The notes: generated by a model from the sequence alone, not told the origin. A DNA stretch of 64,000 nt from Bacteroidota bacterium (GCA_016194985.1 JACQAK010000007.1:1-64000); one strand, 5' to 3'; positions 25,738-35,503 are shown, counted from the first letter of the stretch. A program made the numbers and translations.

Positions 25738-27885
25738 TTATTTTTTTACGAAGATTCCCATTTTCTCCAGGTCTTCGAGATAAATTCTTTTACCATTATA
25801 AAGCACTGTTACAAAGGCATCTTTTTGTCCACGGTATACCACTTTTTTATTATGCGTGTATGCCTGCCCCAATGTTTTAAATTCTCCCCCAATAGTAATA
25901 CGAGTAATACCATCATCCAATAGCAACTTCTCAACAGCTCCTAAGCCTCTTAAATGGCTATATGTATAATTTTTCGGATTTTTATATGCCGCTATCTGCA
26001 CTTTAAAGATCAATCCTTCTGCACTGATGTCACCATAGAGGGCACTATAGTCTTTTATTTTTTGTTGTAACGCATTATTAGGTTTAAAATTATCCTTTTT
26101 AGCTACAGGCGTTTTAACAACCGGTTCTTTAGGTTCATGAACAACAGGTGTCTTTGGTTCTTTAACAACCGGAGCCTTCGCTTCCTTTACGACAGGCTCT
26201 TTAGCTGGTTTAGATGTTGCAACAACTGCTACAACAGTATCTTTTACCGGCGGTGGAATCACTGCCTCCACTGGCTTTACCGTATCTGATATATTAAAGC
26301 TTACGTCAAATATCTTTTGTTCAAATCCTTCTAATGCCATTGTATTAATATCCAATGTTTTAGATGGCGATGTTTTGTACTTATAAGTTAATTTAAATAT
26401 CCCTCCCGCAGGTAGCGATACCAAATAATTACCGTTAGAAGAACTGCTTACAAACTCTCCGAATTTTTTATTATTCTTATCTGTGATCTCAACTAAAACA
26501 GTAGCGGCAACAGGAGAACCATCAGATGTTATTTTTCCTTTAACAATATAAAGAGATGGTTTCTTACCCACATAACCGGGGTATACCGTGTAAATATCTT
26601 TCAAGCCCTCTCCACCGCTTTTGCCGGAAGCATAATACCCTCTTTCTCCATTAGCAGAGAGTACATAATAAATATCATCATCCGTTGTATTAATAGGATA
26701 ACCCAAATTAACAGGTCTGATAAAGGTAGAATCTTTCCAGTTTAATTTGGATTGGAAGATATCATATCCTCCCATGCTATTCTTTCCTTTTGAACTATAA
26801 AACAAAGTCACTCCATCAGGATGAATAAAGGGAGCATCATCGTCTAAAGCAGTGTTAATGCTATCACCCAGATTTACTACATTACCCCAGGTACTATCCG
26901 GTAACAAAGTTGCTCTGTAAATATCTTTTCCTCCAAATCCGCCTCCTCTTTCGCTACTGAAATACAATTGCTTTCCATCGGCTGTTAACGAACAACTTCC
27001 TTCCCATGAATAAGAATTCACCTGCCCGTTTAACTTTTGAGGGAATGACCACTCTCCGGATAAGGAATTACTCATATAAATATCTCCGTGATCATCTCCC
27101 ATGTCTCTGTATACAAATAAATACATACCATCTGCGCTCAAGGCAATAGCACCATCATGAGAATTTGTATTCACATTATTTACCGGCACAGGCTTTGTCC
27201 ACTGTCCGTCTATTTGTACCGATTGAAACACATCTTCAAAGTAGCTCCCGTATTTATCCGGTTCTTTAAAATCATTTTGACGACCTCCTTTACTTTCAGG
27301 ACCTCTGTATGTAAAGATCATAATTGATTCATCTGCCGAAACTACAGGCACATATTCATCATTCGCTGAATTAATCTTATTACCGAAATTACTGATTTTT
27401 GCACCTGTTGGATGACTGTACAATTCCTTACCGTTAATACAATACTGCTTTAGCTGTGCGGCACTTTGTTTAATTTCAGGTGATGTTCTTTTTCCGGCAA
27501 TACACTTATCGGCAAGTGCTATCGCCTCATCAAATTTGTAATTAAAGTGATAGGCTCTGGCCAGATCATATTCAATATTATCTGCCTTTTTATTTTTAGC
27601 ATACACCTCACTTAATAATGTGAGTGCCATTTCATGCTTATCACTCCTGTATAAAGCACATTTTCCATAACAATATTTTAAGAATTCTTCTTTAGGATGT
27701 GAATTATATAAATTCTCATAAAAAGGAAGTGCCAATAAATAATTACCATCGTCAAACATCATCAAGGCACTTTGCATGGAATCATTCTCTGTTTTTCTCC
27801 ATTTTTTAGTATTGGTACTTTGTGAAATCACATTCAAACTAACAAAACATAGTAGCAGTAATGATATATAAATCTTAGATAGCAT
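25738..27885 (-). CDS. PorE-like T9SS accessory protein: TPR, PD40 propeller, SPOR-like C-terminus
   Basis: This 715-residue exported protein has a signal peptide (about 1-21), a TPR-like N-terminus (about 30-150; MQSALMMFDDGNYLLALPFYENL) and a WD40-like PD40 propeller (about 190-420; ALSADGMYLF, SLTADGKQLYFSSERGGG, FIHPDGVTLFYSSKGK). A carboxypeptidase-regulatory-like domain follows (about 440-515). This order is that of PorE, which anchors the type IX secretion machine to peptidoglycan. PorE ends in an OmpA-type domain. Here a Pro/Val/Lys-rich linker (about 545-605, repeats of PVVKEPK) leads to a segment LIFKVQIAAYKNPKNY ... VYRGQKDAFVTVLYNGKRI that looks like a SPOR domain, which would bind denuded glycan instead. 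It may belong to a related but distinct family. Confidence 0.8.
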   Translation of the reverse strand: MLSKIYISLLLLCFVSLNVISQSTNTKKWRKTENDSMQSALMMFDDGNYLLALPFYENLYNSHPKEEFLKYCYGKCALYRSDKHEMALTLLSEVYAKNKKADNIEYDLARAYHFNYKFDEAIALADKCIAGKRTSPEIKQSAAQLKQYCINGKELYSHPTGAKISNFGNKINSANDEYVPVVSADESIMIFTYRGPESKGGRQNDFKEPDKYGSYFEDVFQSVQIDGQWTKPVPVNNVNTNSHDGAIALSADGMYLFVYRDMGDDHGDIYMSNSLSGEWSFPQKLNGQVNSYSWEGSCSLTADGKQLYFSSERGGGFGGKDIYRATLLPDSTWGNVVNLGDSINTALDDDAPFIHPDGVTLFYSSKGKNSMGGYDIFQSKLNWKDSTFIRPVNLGYPINTTDDDIYYVLSANGERGYYASGKSGGEGLKDIYTVYPGYVGKKPSLYIVKGKITSDGSPVAATVLVEITDKNNKKFGEFVSSSSNGNYLVSLPAGGIFKLTYKYKTSPSKTLDINTMALEGFEQKIFDVSFNISDTVKPVEAVIPPPVKDTVVAVVATSKPAKEPVVKEAKAPVVKEPKTPVVHEPKEPVVKTPVAKKDNFKPNNALQQKIKDYSALYGDISAEGLIFKVQIAAYKNPKNYTYSHLRGLGAVEKLLLDDGITRITIGGEFKTLGQAYTHNKKVVYRGQKDAFVTVLYNGKRIYLEDLEKMGIFVKK

Positions 27886-27961
27886 ATAAATACATATAAG
27901 TGTAGATTTCTAAAATAATATAAAATAATGAGGGGTAATCAACATTTTTATAACAAAACTA

Positions 27962-28585
27962 TTAATCCAAAATATCCAGACTGCCAAGACCTTCTCTTAA
28001 CACCACCAACTCTTCTTCTGAGCAATCGATTACCGTTGAGGCGTACAAATTACCAAATCCGCCATCGATAACAATGTCGACCTTTTTTTCATATTCACGA
28101 TAAATGGCTTCCGGATCCGTGAAATAATCCAGGATATCATCATAAGGATTATGCAAACTGGTTGTTATAATAGGATTACCTAATTCGCTCACAATAGTTT
28201 TACAGATGGTATTATCCGGCACACGTATACCAACTGTTTTTTTATTTTGTTTTAACAATTTTGGAACATTGTTATTTGCCTCTAATATAAAAGTATAAGG
28301 ACCTGGCAAGGCTTTTTTCATGATCCGGAATAATGAATTGGAAATAGGCCTTGCATAATTAGACAAATGACTTAGATCGCTACATACAAAAGAAAAATTT
28401 GCTTTTTCGGGTTTGATGTTTTTTAGCCGGCATAATTTTTCAATGGCTTTGGGCCTGGTAATATCACATCCTATGGAATATACTGTATCTGTAGGATAAA
28501 TAATAAGGCCGTCATTTTTCAAACAATCAACAATAAATTGAATGTCTTTAGGGTGAGGATTGTCGTAATTTAAGCGAAGTAGCAT
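27962..28585 (-). CDS. YrdC/Sua5-family L-threonylcarbamoyladenylate synthase
   Basis: This 207-residue protein is a single YrdC domain: DGLIIYPTDTVYSIGCD, RLKNIKPEKANFSFVCSDL, GPYTFILEAN, VGIRVPDN and PIITTSLH. Such enzymes make threonylcarbamoyl-AMP for the tRNA t6A37 modification, which MtaB then methylthiolates. The sequence details (KPEKANFSF, in place of KxR...PL) place it in the YciO-like branch, whose exact role is less certain than TsaC/Sua5. A TACCTTTA box ends four bases before the ATG. Confidence 0.87.
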   Translation of the reverse strand: MLLRLNYDNPHPKDIQFIVDCLKNDGLIIYPTDTVYSIGCDITRPKAIEKLCRLKNIKPEKANFSFVCSDLSHLSNYARPISNSLFRIMKKALPGPYTFILEANNNVPKLLKQNKKTVGIRVPDNTICKTIVSELGNPIITTSLHNPYDDILDYFTDPEAIYREYEKKVDIVIDGGFGNLYASTVIDCSEEELVVLREGLGSLDILD

Positions 28586-28620
28586 AGTATAAAGGTAAGT
28601 TTAATATTATTATTTATTTT

Positions 28621-28780
28621 CTTTTTTCTTGTATAAAAAAGAAACAAAAAATCAAGTCAAAACGATCCCTTCCCGCTCTTTTAATTGCCAAGTTTCGTTT
28701 CTGAAAAACACTAAAAGTTTTTCAGACTCAACTAGTCAACTAAAATTCACAGCTCATTGCCTCCGCGTTTTGACAGGCCC
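28621..28780. repeat. structured intergenic repeat, family 2
   Basis: This fills most of the 307-base gap between the YrdC and PafA genes. It opens CTTTTTTCTTG, which pairs loosely with the A-rich arm ending ATCAAG. Then GTCAAAACG (28656-28664) pairs perfectly with CGTTTTGAC (28766-28774), enclosing a perfect 9-bp hairpin CTGAAAAAC / GTTTTTCAG (28701-28725, 7-base loop). I recall sequences with this kind of opening being common between genes in other Bacteroidota, but know no named family. The remaining ~110 bases up to PafA show nothing I can assign. Confidence 0.65.
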
Positions 28781-28892
28781 ACGCACTGCTTCGAACTTAA
28801 TTTACAGTAAATACTTTGGCATCGTTTATCCTTTTGTACAATAATATCAGCAAATTCATTGAAGAAAGGGAGTGGCGAGTATGAAAACAATC

Positions 28893-30533
28893 TTATCTAG
28901 CAATTACTTCTTCCAAAGGCTTACCAGTTGTTCCATTCGGAAATGACATATGCAGCATGATCGCAATAGTTGGAGCTATATCTACCACATTTACTTTTTT
29001 TACTGTATGTCCTTTGGGAATTCCCATGCCATAAAATAATAAAGGCACATGCGTATCATAACTATACGACGCACCATGAGTGGTTCCTTTATTGTGATAT
29101 TCCATCCATGCAGGGTTATATGAAAACGCAACGTTTCCGCTCCTTACATGATTGTAGCCTTTTTGGATCAGGTATTTAAAGGCTCCATCCGTGAAGTTCT
29201 CATATTTCAATACTTCAGAAGGATAGGCTTCTGCCACTCCTTTCACCGACAACATAAAATTGGCCAGGGTATGTTCTACCGCAAACTTATTCAGTTTCAA
29301 TGATGCCATTTTGTTTTCATTTAAAAATATCTGCTGATTGATCAAAGAAGACACCAGACTATCTCCATATTGATTCATACAAAATGTTTTAATGGTTTTG
29401 GTTAATTCGTCTTCATCAATGTATCCTCCCGGAATTTTTAAATCTTTTAAATGAGCCGGAACATCGCAGGCTCCGTGGTCTGCGGTTAAAAACAGCACAT
29501 AATTATCTTTTCCAATGCTTGCATTTAAGCTGTTTATCAATTCTTCCAGATCTTTATCCAATCGTACATACACATCCTCTACCTCAACGCTTCTTGGCCC
29601 GTATGAGTGCCCCACATAGTCTGTTGAAGAAAAACTAATACATAACATATCTGTTTGTTTTCCTCTTCCTAACTGCTCCGCTTTTAAACATGCCAATGCT
29701 AAATCCTTAGTAATAGTATTACCGTAGGGCGTTGCTTTAATGATCTCAAAATTATTTTTATCGAGTTGCGATTTATAATTGTAGGGAAAAACAGCGGTAT
29801 CTTTTTTATTAGGGGCTGCTTCATAATTATTTTTATCGGCAATACTTTCTGTATACCCTTCAATTGGATACAGAGTATTCCAGCCTTTAGACAAATACTG
29901 TTTAGCCAATTGCAAATTATTAAATTCGTTTACCCAAGCCGGCAATTGAGTCATATAATGAGTACTGGAGATAAATTTCCCATTACTTCCATCAAACCAA
30001 AAAGCACCATTGGCACTATGCCCTGCGGGTAAAATAGAACTTCTGTCTTTTAAAGAAATTGCGAATACTTTTGATTGCTGATTGGTATTCAATTTTAATT
30101 CATCACCAATGGTAGTTACCAATAAATTTTTGGGAGACATTAATCCTGCTTTACTATCTGTACCAACGGATTTTACATTGTCATCATCCGTGCAATAGGT
30201 TACCTTACCTGTTTCCTTTACATACCAATCGTTGGAAATAATACCATGAGTGGCAGGGCTTGTGCCTGTATAAATAGAAGCATGACCGGGGCCGGTGTAG
30301 GTAGGTACATAGTTGTAGTGAGTGTTCTTATAAAAGTACCCTTCGTTGATCAGTTTTTTAAATCCTCCGTTCCCAAATTTATTCCAGTAGCGGTAAATAT
30401 AATCCTGACGCATTTGATCTACCACTACTCCAACAACCAGCTTGGGTTGTTTTAAATCATTGGCAGCAATTGGTTTTGTTTGTGCAATGACTACATTTGT
30501 TATGACTAAAATTCCTACTATTATTTTTTTCAT
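28893..30533 (-). CDS. PafA-like alkaline phosphatase
   Basis: This 546-residue exported protein (signal peptide about 1-18) belongs to the PafA/type I phosphodiesterase branch of the alkaline phosphatase superfamily. The metal-binding Asp is in VVGVVVDQMRQDY and the Thr nucleophile in YTGPGHASIYTG (about residue 80). Further metal ligands are seen in SSTDYVGHSYGP (Asp, His), TADHGACD (Asp, His) and GTTHGASYSYDTHVPLLFYG (His). PafA enzymes release phosphate from many phosphomonoesters in the periplasm and are used for phosphorus scavenging. All motifs are intact. Confidence 0.92.
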   Translation of the reverse strand: MKKIIVGILVITNVVIAQTKPIAANDLKQPKLVVGVVVDQMRQDYIYRYWNKFGNGGFKKLINEGYFYKNTHYNYVPTYTGPGHASIYTGTSPATHGIISNDWYVKETGKVTYCTDDDNVKSVGTDSKAGLMSPKNLLVTTIGDELKLNTNQQSKVFAISLKDRSSILPAGHSANGAFWFDGSNGKFISSTHYMTQLPAWVNEFNNLQLAKQYLSKGWNTLYPIEGYTESIADKNNYEAAPNKKDTAVFPYNYKSQLDKNNFEIIKATPYGNTITKDLALACLKAEQLGRGKQTDMLCISFSSTDYVGHSYGPRSVEVEDVYVRLDKDLEELINSLNASIGKDNYVLFLTADHGACDVPAHLKDLKIPGGYIDEDELTKTIKTFCMNQYGDSLVSSLINQQIFLNENKMASLKLNKFAVEHTLANFMLSVKGVAEAYPSEVLKYENFTDGAFKYLIQKGYNHVRSGNVAFSYNPAWMEYHNKGTTHGASYSYDTHVPLLFYGMGIPKGHTVKKVNVVDIAPTIAIMLHMSFPNGTTGKPLEEVIAR

Positions 30534-30565
30534 CCTGTAAATTTAATTCAACGTTTGTATATTTT

Positions 30566-30669
30566 GCGTTAGGGATTGAAGTGAAAATCCTTTTTATGAG
30601 GCACGAATAAAAAGATTGAAACGAAAAGCCCGACCTTGCGCTGTTTTTTTGCGCGAGGAACGCCCAAAA
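30566..30669 (+). repeat. structured intergenic repeat, family 1, copy C
   Basis: It starts GCGTTAGGGATTGAAG and shares the identical hairpin I (AATCCTTTTTAT ... ATAAAAAGATT) and the AGCCCGACC linker with copy B at 11007. Hairpin II is TTGCGC / GCGCGA instead of CCCCGC / GCGGGG, then GGAACGCCCAAAA. Both neighbouring genes are on the minus strand, so the element is antisense to them. Confidence 0.82.
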
Positions 30670-30689
30670 CTAATTCATTATTATTTTCA

Positions 30690-32579
30690 TTACGATTTAT
30701 CTAATGTTTGAAACACTGAATTATTACTCACAAATTCAGGCACTATCTCTTTCATTTTAGAAACGATCCTCACATTATCCTGAGTATTAAATAATAAAAT
30801 TAATTCGTTGATGAATTGAGCCACCTCAGCAAATTCATATTCGCGCACTTTACCTACCAATATTTGTTGATGATGCGTTGGCAATGTATTTTCTGAACTT
30901 GCCAATAATTCTTCAAACAATTTCTCCCCCGGGCGTAAGCCTGTGAAAACGATTTTAATGTCCCTGTCTTCTTTTAATCCAGAGAGTCTGATCATTTTAC
31001 GTGCCAGATCAATGATCTTAACAGATTGCCCCATGTCAAACACAAAAATTTCACCGCCCTTTCCCATACAACCGGCTTCCAATACCAGCTGACAAGCTTC
31101 GGGAATGGTCATAAAAAAACGGGTAATATCCGGATGTGTGATCGTGATAGGCCCACCTTCTTCTATTTGTTTTTTAAAACGGGGAATGACTGAACCATTA
31201 GATCCTAATACGTTTCCAAAGCGGGTGGTAATGAATTTTGTTTTGGATGTTTTTCCCAGACTTTGTGTATAGATCTCGGCAATACGTTTTGAGGCTCCCA
31301 TGACATTGGTTGGATTAACAGCTTTATCTGTAGAGATCATCACGAATTTTCCTACGTTAAATTCCACCGCAAGATCAGCCACTGTTTTGGTACCGAGTAT
31401 ATTCGTCAAAATAGATTCAGACGGATTATTTTCCATCATCGGCACGTGCTTATAAGCAGCAGCATGAAAAACAATATGTGGTTTAAATGTATTAAATACA
31501 TTATGCATACGGTCTTTATTACGAACATCTCCAATGACCACTTCATGTTTGCAGACAATGGCTCTTTCATTAAATTCCAGTTCCAATTCATGTAACGGGC
31601 TTTCTGCCTGGTCCAATAAAACCAATAAAGCGGGATTAAATTTCACGCATTGGCGCGCTAACTCTGCCCCAATAGATCCGGCTGTTCCGGTAATTAAAAT
31701 AGTTTTATGATTGAGTTGTTCATTGATCAATTCATTGTCCAGTTTAATCGGATCGCGTTCTAATAACTCTTCAATATTTATACTCTTAATCTGATTGAAA
31801 CTCAATTCGCCGTTGATCCATTTGGCTACGGGAGGAACATTTAAAACTCTAACGCCCAGTTGCAAACATTCATCAATGATTGCGCTCTTTTTTTCAGGGG
31901 ATAAATTTTGAATACTGATAATAACCGATTCAACTTCGTTATCTTTGATCAGTTCCGCTAATTTAGCTGTTGGGTAAATAAAGACTCCTTCTAAACTCCT
32001 TCCTTTCTTTTTTTCATCATCATCAATAAATCCAACTACTTTATAGCGTACGGCAGCATCCCTGTCGAGGGTTCGTTTGGTAATAATCCCGCTTTCCCCG
32101 GCGCCGTATATAATAACCTGTGTTTTTTGTTTTTCCGGATTTTTATTTTCGAAATAAATGGCTTTGATGGCTAATCGTGAACTGATCATAATAAAGATCG
32201 TTACAAGAGCATCGATAACAATTACGGAATGTGGAACAATATAGTAGCCTAATAAAACCTGTCTGGTAAAAATATTGATAACAAATAAAGCAAAACTGCT
32301 CAACAGAACGATTACAAAAATTCGGGTAGCATCTTTGGCTCCTGTATACCTCACCACCCCTTTATAGGTTTTTGAGATAATAAATGCCAATAACCGTACG
32401 CTCAATACTAATGTATAAACTATGGGGAAATTTTCTAATTCGTTGGCCGGAATGGATTTGAAATTAAATCGCAGGAAAAAAGCCAGTGTCAAAGAAAATG
32501 CACAAATAATCAGATCAATGATTAAAATTGACCAACGTGGTAAATTATACTTCCAGAAGTATTCGAGTATCTTATGCAT
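30690..32579 (-). CDS. CapD/FlaA1-type membrane nucleotide-sugar epimerase/dehydratase
   Basis: This 629-residue polysaccharide biosynthesis protein has four N-terminal membrane helices (about 15-140), a first Rossmann segment (VIIYGAGESGIITKRT, about 165) and a second catalytic SDR domain (ILITGTAGSIGAELAR, about 294). FHAAAYKHVPMME and VMISTDKAVNPTNVMGASKR (the latter with the Lys of the active site, its Tyr replaced by Met as in this family) and LRPGEKLFEELL follow. Relatives (PglF, WbpM, CapD) are UDP-GlcNAc 4,6-dehydratases that start synthesis of UDP-sugars for capsule, O-antigen or protein glycans. A TACTTTTA box lies just before the ATG. Confidence 0.92.
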   Translation of the reverse strand: MHKILEYFWKYNLPRWSILIIDLIICAFSLTLAFFLRFNFKSIPANELENFPIVYTLVLSVRLLAFIISKTYKGVVRYTGAKDATRIFVIVLLSSFALFVINIFTRQVLLGYYIVPHSVIVIDALVTIFIMISSRLAIKAIYFENKNPEKQKTQVIIYGAGESGIITKRTLDRDAAVRYKVVGFIDDDEKKKGRSLEGVFIYPTAKLAELIKDNEVESVIISIQNLSPEKKSAIIDECLQLGVRVLNVPPVAKWINGELSFNQIKSINIEELLERDPIKLDNELINEQLNHKTILITGTAGSIGAELARQCVKFNPALLVLLDQAESPLHELELEFNERAIVCKHEVVIGDVRNKDRMHNVFNTFKPHIVFHAAAYKHVPMMENNPSESILTNILGTKTVADLAVEFNVGKFVMISTDKAVNPTNVMGASKRIAEIYTQSLGKTSKTKFITTRFGNVLGSNGSVIPRFKKQIEEGGPITITHPDITRFFMTIPEACQLVLEAGCMGKGGEIFVFDMGQSVKIIDLARKMIRLSGLKEDRDIKIVFTGLRPGEKLFEELLASSENTLPTHHQQILVGKVREYEFAEVAQFINELILLFNTQDNVRIVSKMKEIVPEFVSNNSVFQTLDKS

Positions 32580-32802
32580 TTTTGTAAAAGTACATTTTTA
32601 AGAGGAACAGGCAAAATGATGGTCTATTCTCCTGATTTTAATCTTTTTTATACTTATTTAAAGCAATCCAAAACCTTGATTAGTCCTATTTTAAACACCT
32701 TTTATCGTAAAAAAAATAGCATTTAACAATAAACGTAAGAATTTTATTCTATATTTAATCCAAAAAAATACAATATTCGATTCATCTGACTAATTAAAAA
32801 CT

Positions 32803-35429
32803 ATGAAAAAACTTAAATTATTTTTCACTGCACTAATTGCGATGTTTACTTTAATTTCATTAGCGCAACCAACGATTGGGGTTTCTCCTTTTACAGTATC
32901 ATCTACAACTATTATTTCAGCTGCAAGTACTTGTGGCTCAGGAAAAACTGCCGATATTATGGATGGCTGGAGGATTAAAATTTCTTCACTAAACACTTGT
33001 GGCTTTAATATTGCAAATGGTAGTGGCAGCGACGGTCATATTAATTACATTATTGGAGGGTTTGCCAATCTTGTTTATTTATCATTTGGTTCAACTAACG
33101 GAGGAGAATTTGAAATGAAAGAAGCGCAACTAAGCACAAGCACAACCAGTTGTACCAATGTGCCAATGTTATATACCGGCTATAAAGACAATATTGCCGT
33201 ACCAGGTGCTACATTAATAGCAAACATGCCTAGTAGTGTATTTCCATCAACGATAGCGGTTACTTTTACGAATGTTCCTGCTTTTCAAAACGTTGACAAC
33301 ATTGAAGTTACAACTTCAAGTTACTGCGCCGGAAATTATCAGGTTTGGTCTCTTACAACAGGTACAGCTACTCCTTCTCCCTGCCCCACCCCTACTCTTT
33401 CTTTATCTGGTCAAACCAATGTATTATGTAACGGAGGCAGCTCGGGAACCGCAACCGTTTCTGCAACAGGAGGACCGTCTTTTACTTATACATGGAGCCC
33501 AAGTGGAGGCAATGCCGTCACAGCTTCAGGTCTAAGTACAGGCATATATACCTGTATAGCAACTAACAGTTGTGGTTTAACGGCATCAACTACTGTCAAT
33601 ATTACCCAACCAACAGCTATCAGTTTAAATGCTGCCTCTCAAACCAATATATCTTGTTTTGGCGGATCAAATGGAGCCACCTCTGTGAATGCCGCCACAG
33701 GCGGAGCAGGAGGATATAGTTATAATTGGACACCCGGTAACCCAACAGGAGATGGCACAACCAGTGTAACAGGCTTAACAGCCGGCTCATGGGCTTGTAC
33801 TGTAACAGATGGCAATGGTTGTACAAAAACAACCAATTTTACGGTCACTCAACCAACTGCTCTCAATTTAAATGCTGCCTCTCAAACCAATATATCTTGT
33901 TTTGGAGGATCCAATGGAGCTGCCTCTGTGAATGCCGCTACTGGTGGATCCGCAGCATATTCTTACAATTGGACACCTGGCAACCCAACAGGAGACGGAA
34001 CAACCAGTGTAACAGGCTTAACTGCCGGCTCTTGGACTTGTACTGTCACCGATGGTAATGGATGTACTAAAACAGCCAATTTCACAATCACTCAACCAAC
34101 TGCTTTAGTAGCAACACTGGCATCACAAACAAACATTTCCTGTAACGGAGGATCTAACGGAGCCGCAAGTATCAATACACCAAGCGGAGGAGCAGGAGGA
34201 TATACTTATAACTGGACACCGGGTAACCCAACAGGAGACGGAACAACCAGTGTAACAGGCTTATATACCTATTCATGGGCACCAAGCGGAGGAACTGCAG
34301 CAACAGCTACAGGATTATCTCAAGGAAATTATACGGTAACTGTAACCGATGCTAATTCTTGTACCAAAACAGCATTTGCGAATATCACACAACCAACCGC
34401 TTTAGCAACATCAACATCAGTTACCAATGTTGCATGTAACGGGGGATCTAACGGTGTTGCTTCGGTAACGGCTTCCGGTGGAGCCGGCGGATATACCTAT
34501 TCATGGGCACCAGGCGGAGGAACTGCAGCAACAGCTACAGGATTATCACAAGGAAATTATACGGTAACTGTAACCGATGCTAACTCTTGTACCAAAACAG
34601 CATTTGCGAATATCACACAACCAACCGCTTTAGCAACATCAACATCAGTTACCAATGTTTCATGTAACGGAGGAAGTAACGGTGTTGCTTCGGTAACGGC
34701 TTCGATGATAATGGTTGTATAGCGACTACCAGCATTACGGTTACGGAACCAACGGCTCTAGATGTCACATCATCTGTATCATCAAGTGCTATTTGTATGG
34801 GTAGCTTTGTAACGGTTACTGTAAATGTAAGTGGAGGAACAACGCCTTATACAGGAACAGGAACCTATACCACTAATGTAAGCTCTACAACTTATACCGT
34901 AACAGATGATAATGGATGTGAAGCGACAACCAATGTAACATTAACAGTAAATGCATTACCTGTTTTAGTTGCAACATCTACCAGTTCTTTATTATGTTCG
35001 GGAGAAACAGCAACGTTATCTGTTAGTGGTGCAAATACCTATACCTGGAGTACTACTGAGCAAACAGCCACTATAGAAGTAACGCCGACATCTCAGACTA
35101 CGTATACGGTAGATGGAACAGACGTTAACGGATGTTCTGCATCAACAACCATTACTCAGGATGTGAGCTTATGTACAGGGATTGCCGCATTAAATAATGC
35201 AGAGGTATTTATCTCTGCATATCCGAATCCTACAAAAGGCATTTTTTATATTGAGTTAACGTCAGAGGCAAAGGTTACAATAACTAACGCTATAGGACAG
35301 GTGATAATCAATGAAACTATGCAAGCCGGTAAAAACAGCATAGATATCCAACATCAATCTACAGGTATTTATTTTGTAAATGTAAATCACAATGGTAAAC
35401 AACTTGTGATAAAATTGATTAAAGAATAG
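32803..35429 (+). pseudogene. T9SS type A adhesin with SprB-type repeats, frame broken at 34704
   Basis: The first frame, 32803-34722, encodes a signal peptide (about 1-22, ending LAQ), a Ser/Thr-rich N-terminal domain, then SprB-type repeats with the core TNISCFGGSNGAASVNAATGG ... YNWTPGNPTGDG ... TGLTAGSWTCTVTDGNGC. At about 34704 the frame switches: codons from 34704 (DDNGCIATTSITVTEPTAL) run in the frame of 34797-35429, which ends with a type A T9SS sorting domain (SAYPNPTKGIFYIELTSEAK ... STGIYFVNVNHNGKQLVIKLIKE). An intact gene must have had at least one further repeat between. SprB-like repeats occur in flavobacterial surface adhesins for gliding. Collapse of near-identical repeats in assembly is as likely as true mutation. 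Confidence 0.83.
33607..34703 (+). repeat. coding tandem repeats of 243 and 228 bp
   Basis: Unit starts (CAACCAAC...) fall at 33607, 33850, 34093, 34390 and 34618. The first two spacings are 243 bases (type A) and the fourth is 228 (type B). The third is 297: about 171 bases of a type A unit joined at about 34264 to the last 126 bases of a type B unit, in frame. The fifth unit is cut after 86 bases at about 34704, out of frame. Type B copies are nearly identical in DNA. Confidence 0.85.
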
Positions 35430-35444
35430 TCTTCTCAATCTATC

Positions 35445-35484
35445 ATAAAAAATCCCCATCAGAACAATGATGGGGATTTTTTTT
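35445..35484 (+). terminator. intrinsic terminator after the adhesin gene
   Basis: TCCCCATCA pairs perfectly with TGATGGGGA around a 6-base loop, with an A-run before and a T8 run after. It may also serve the convergent helix-hairpin-helix gene ending at 35504. Confidence 0.94.
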
Positions 35485-35503
35485 GTAGAATAAGTTCTAA
35501 AAA

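Noticed and set aside
28629-28844. 71-residue open frame between the YrdC and PafA genes
   Set aside because: It lies entirely in the structured repeat and its tail, lacks any recognisable domain and has no promoter or signal sequence.
33272-34058. Alternative frames in the adhesin repeat region
   Set aside because: They arise from repeated codons of the SprB-type repeats read in other frames.
33600-34720. Regular repeats that might be a CRISPR array
   Set aside because: The repeats are 243 and 228 bases, in frame with codons and encode SprB-type protein domains; there are no short spacers or cas genes.
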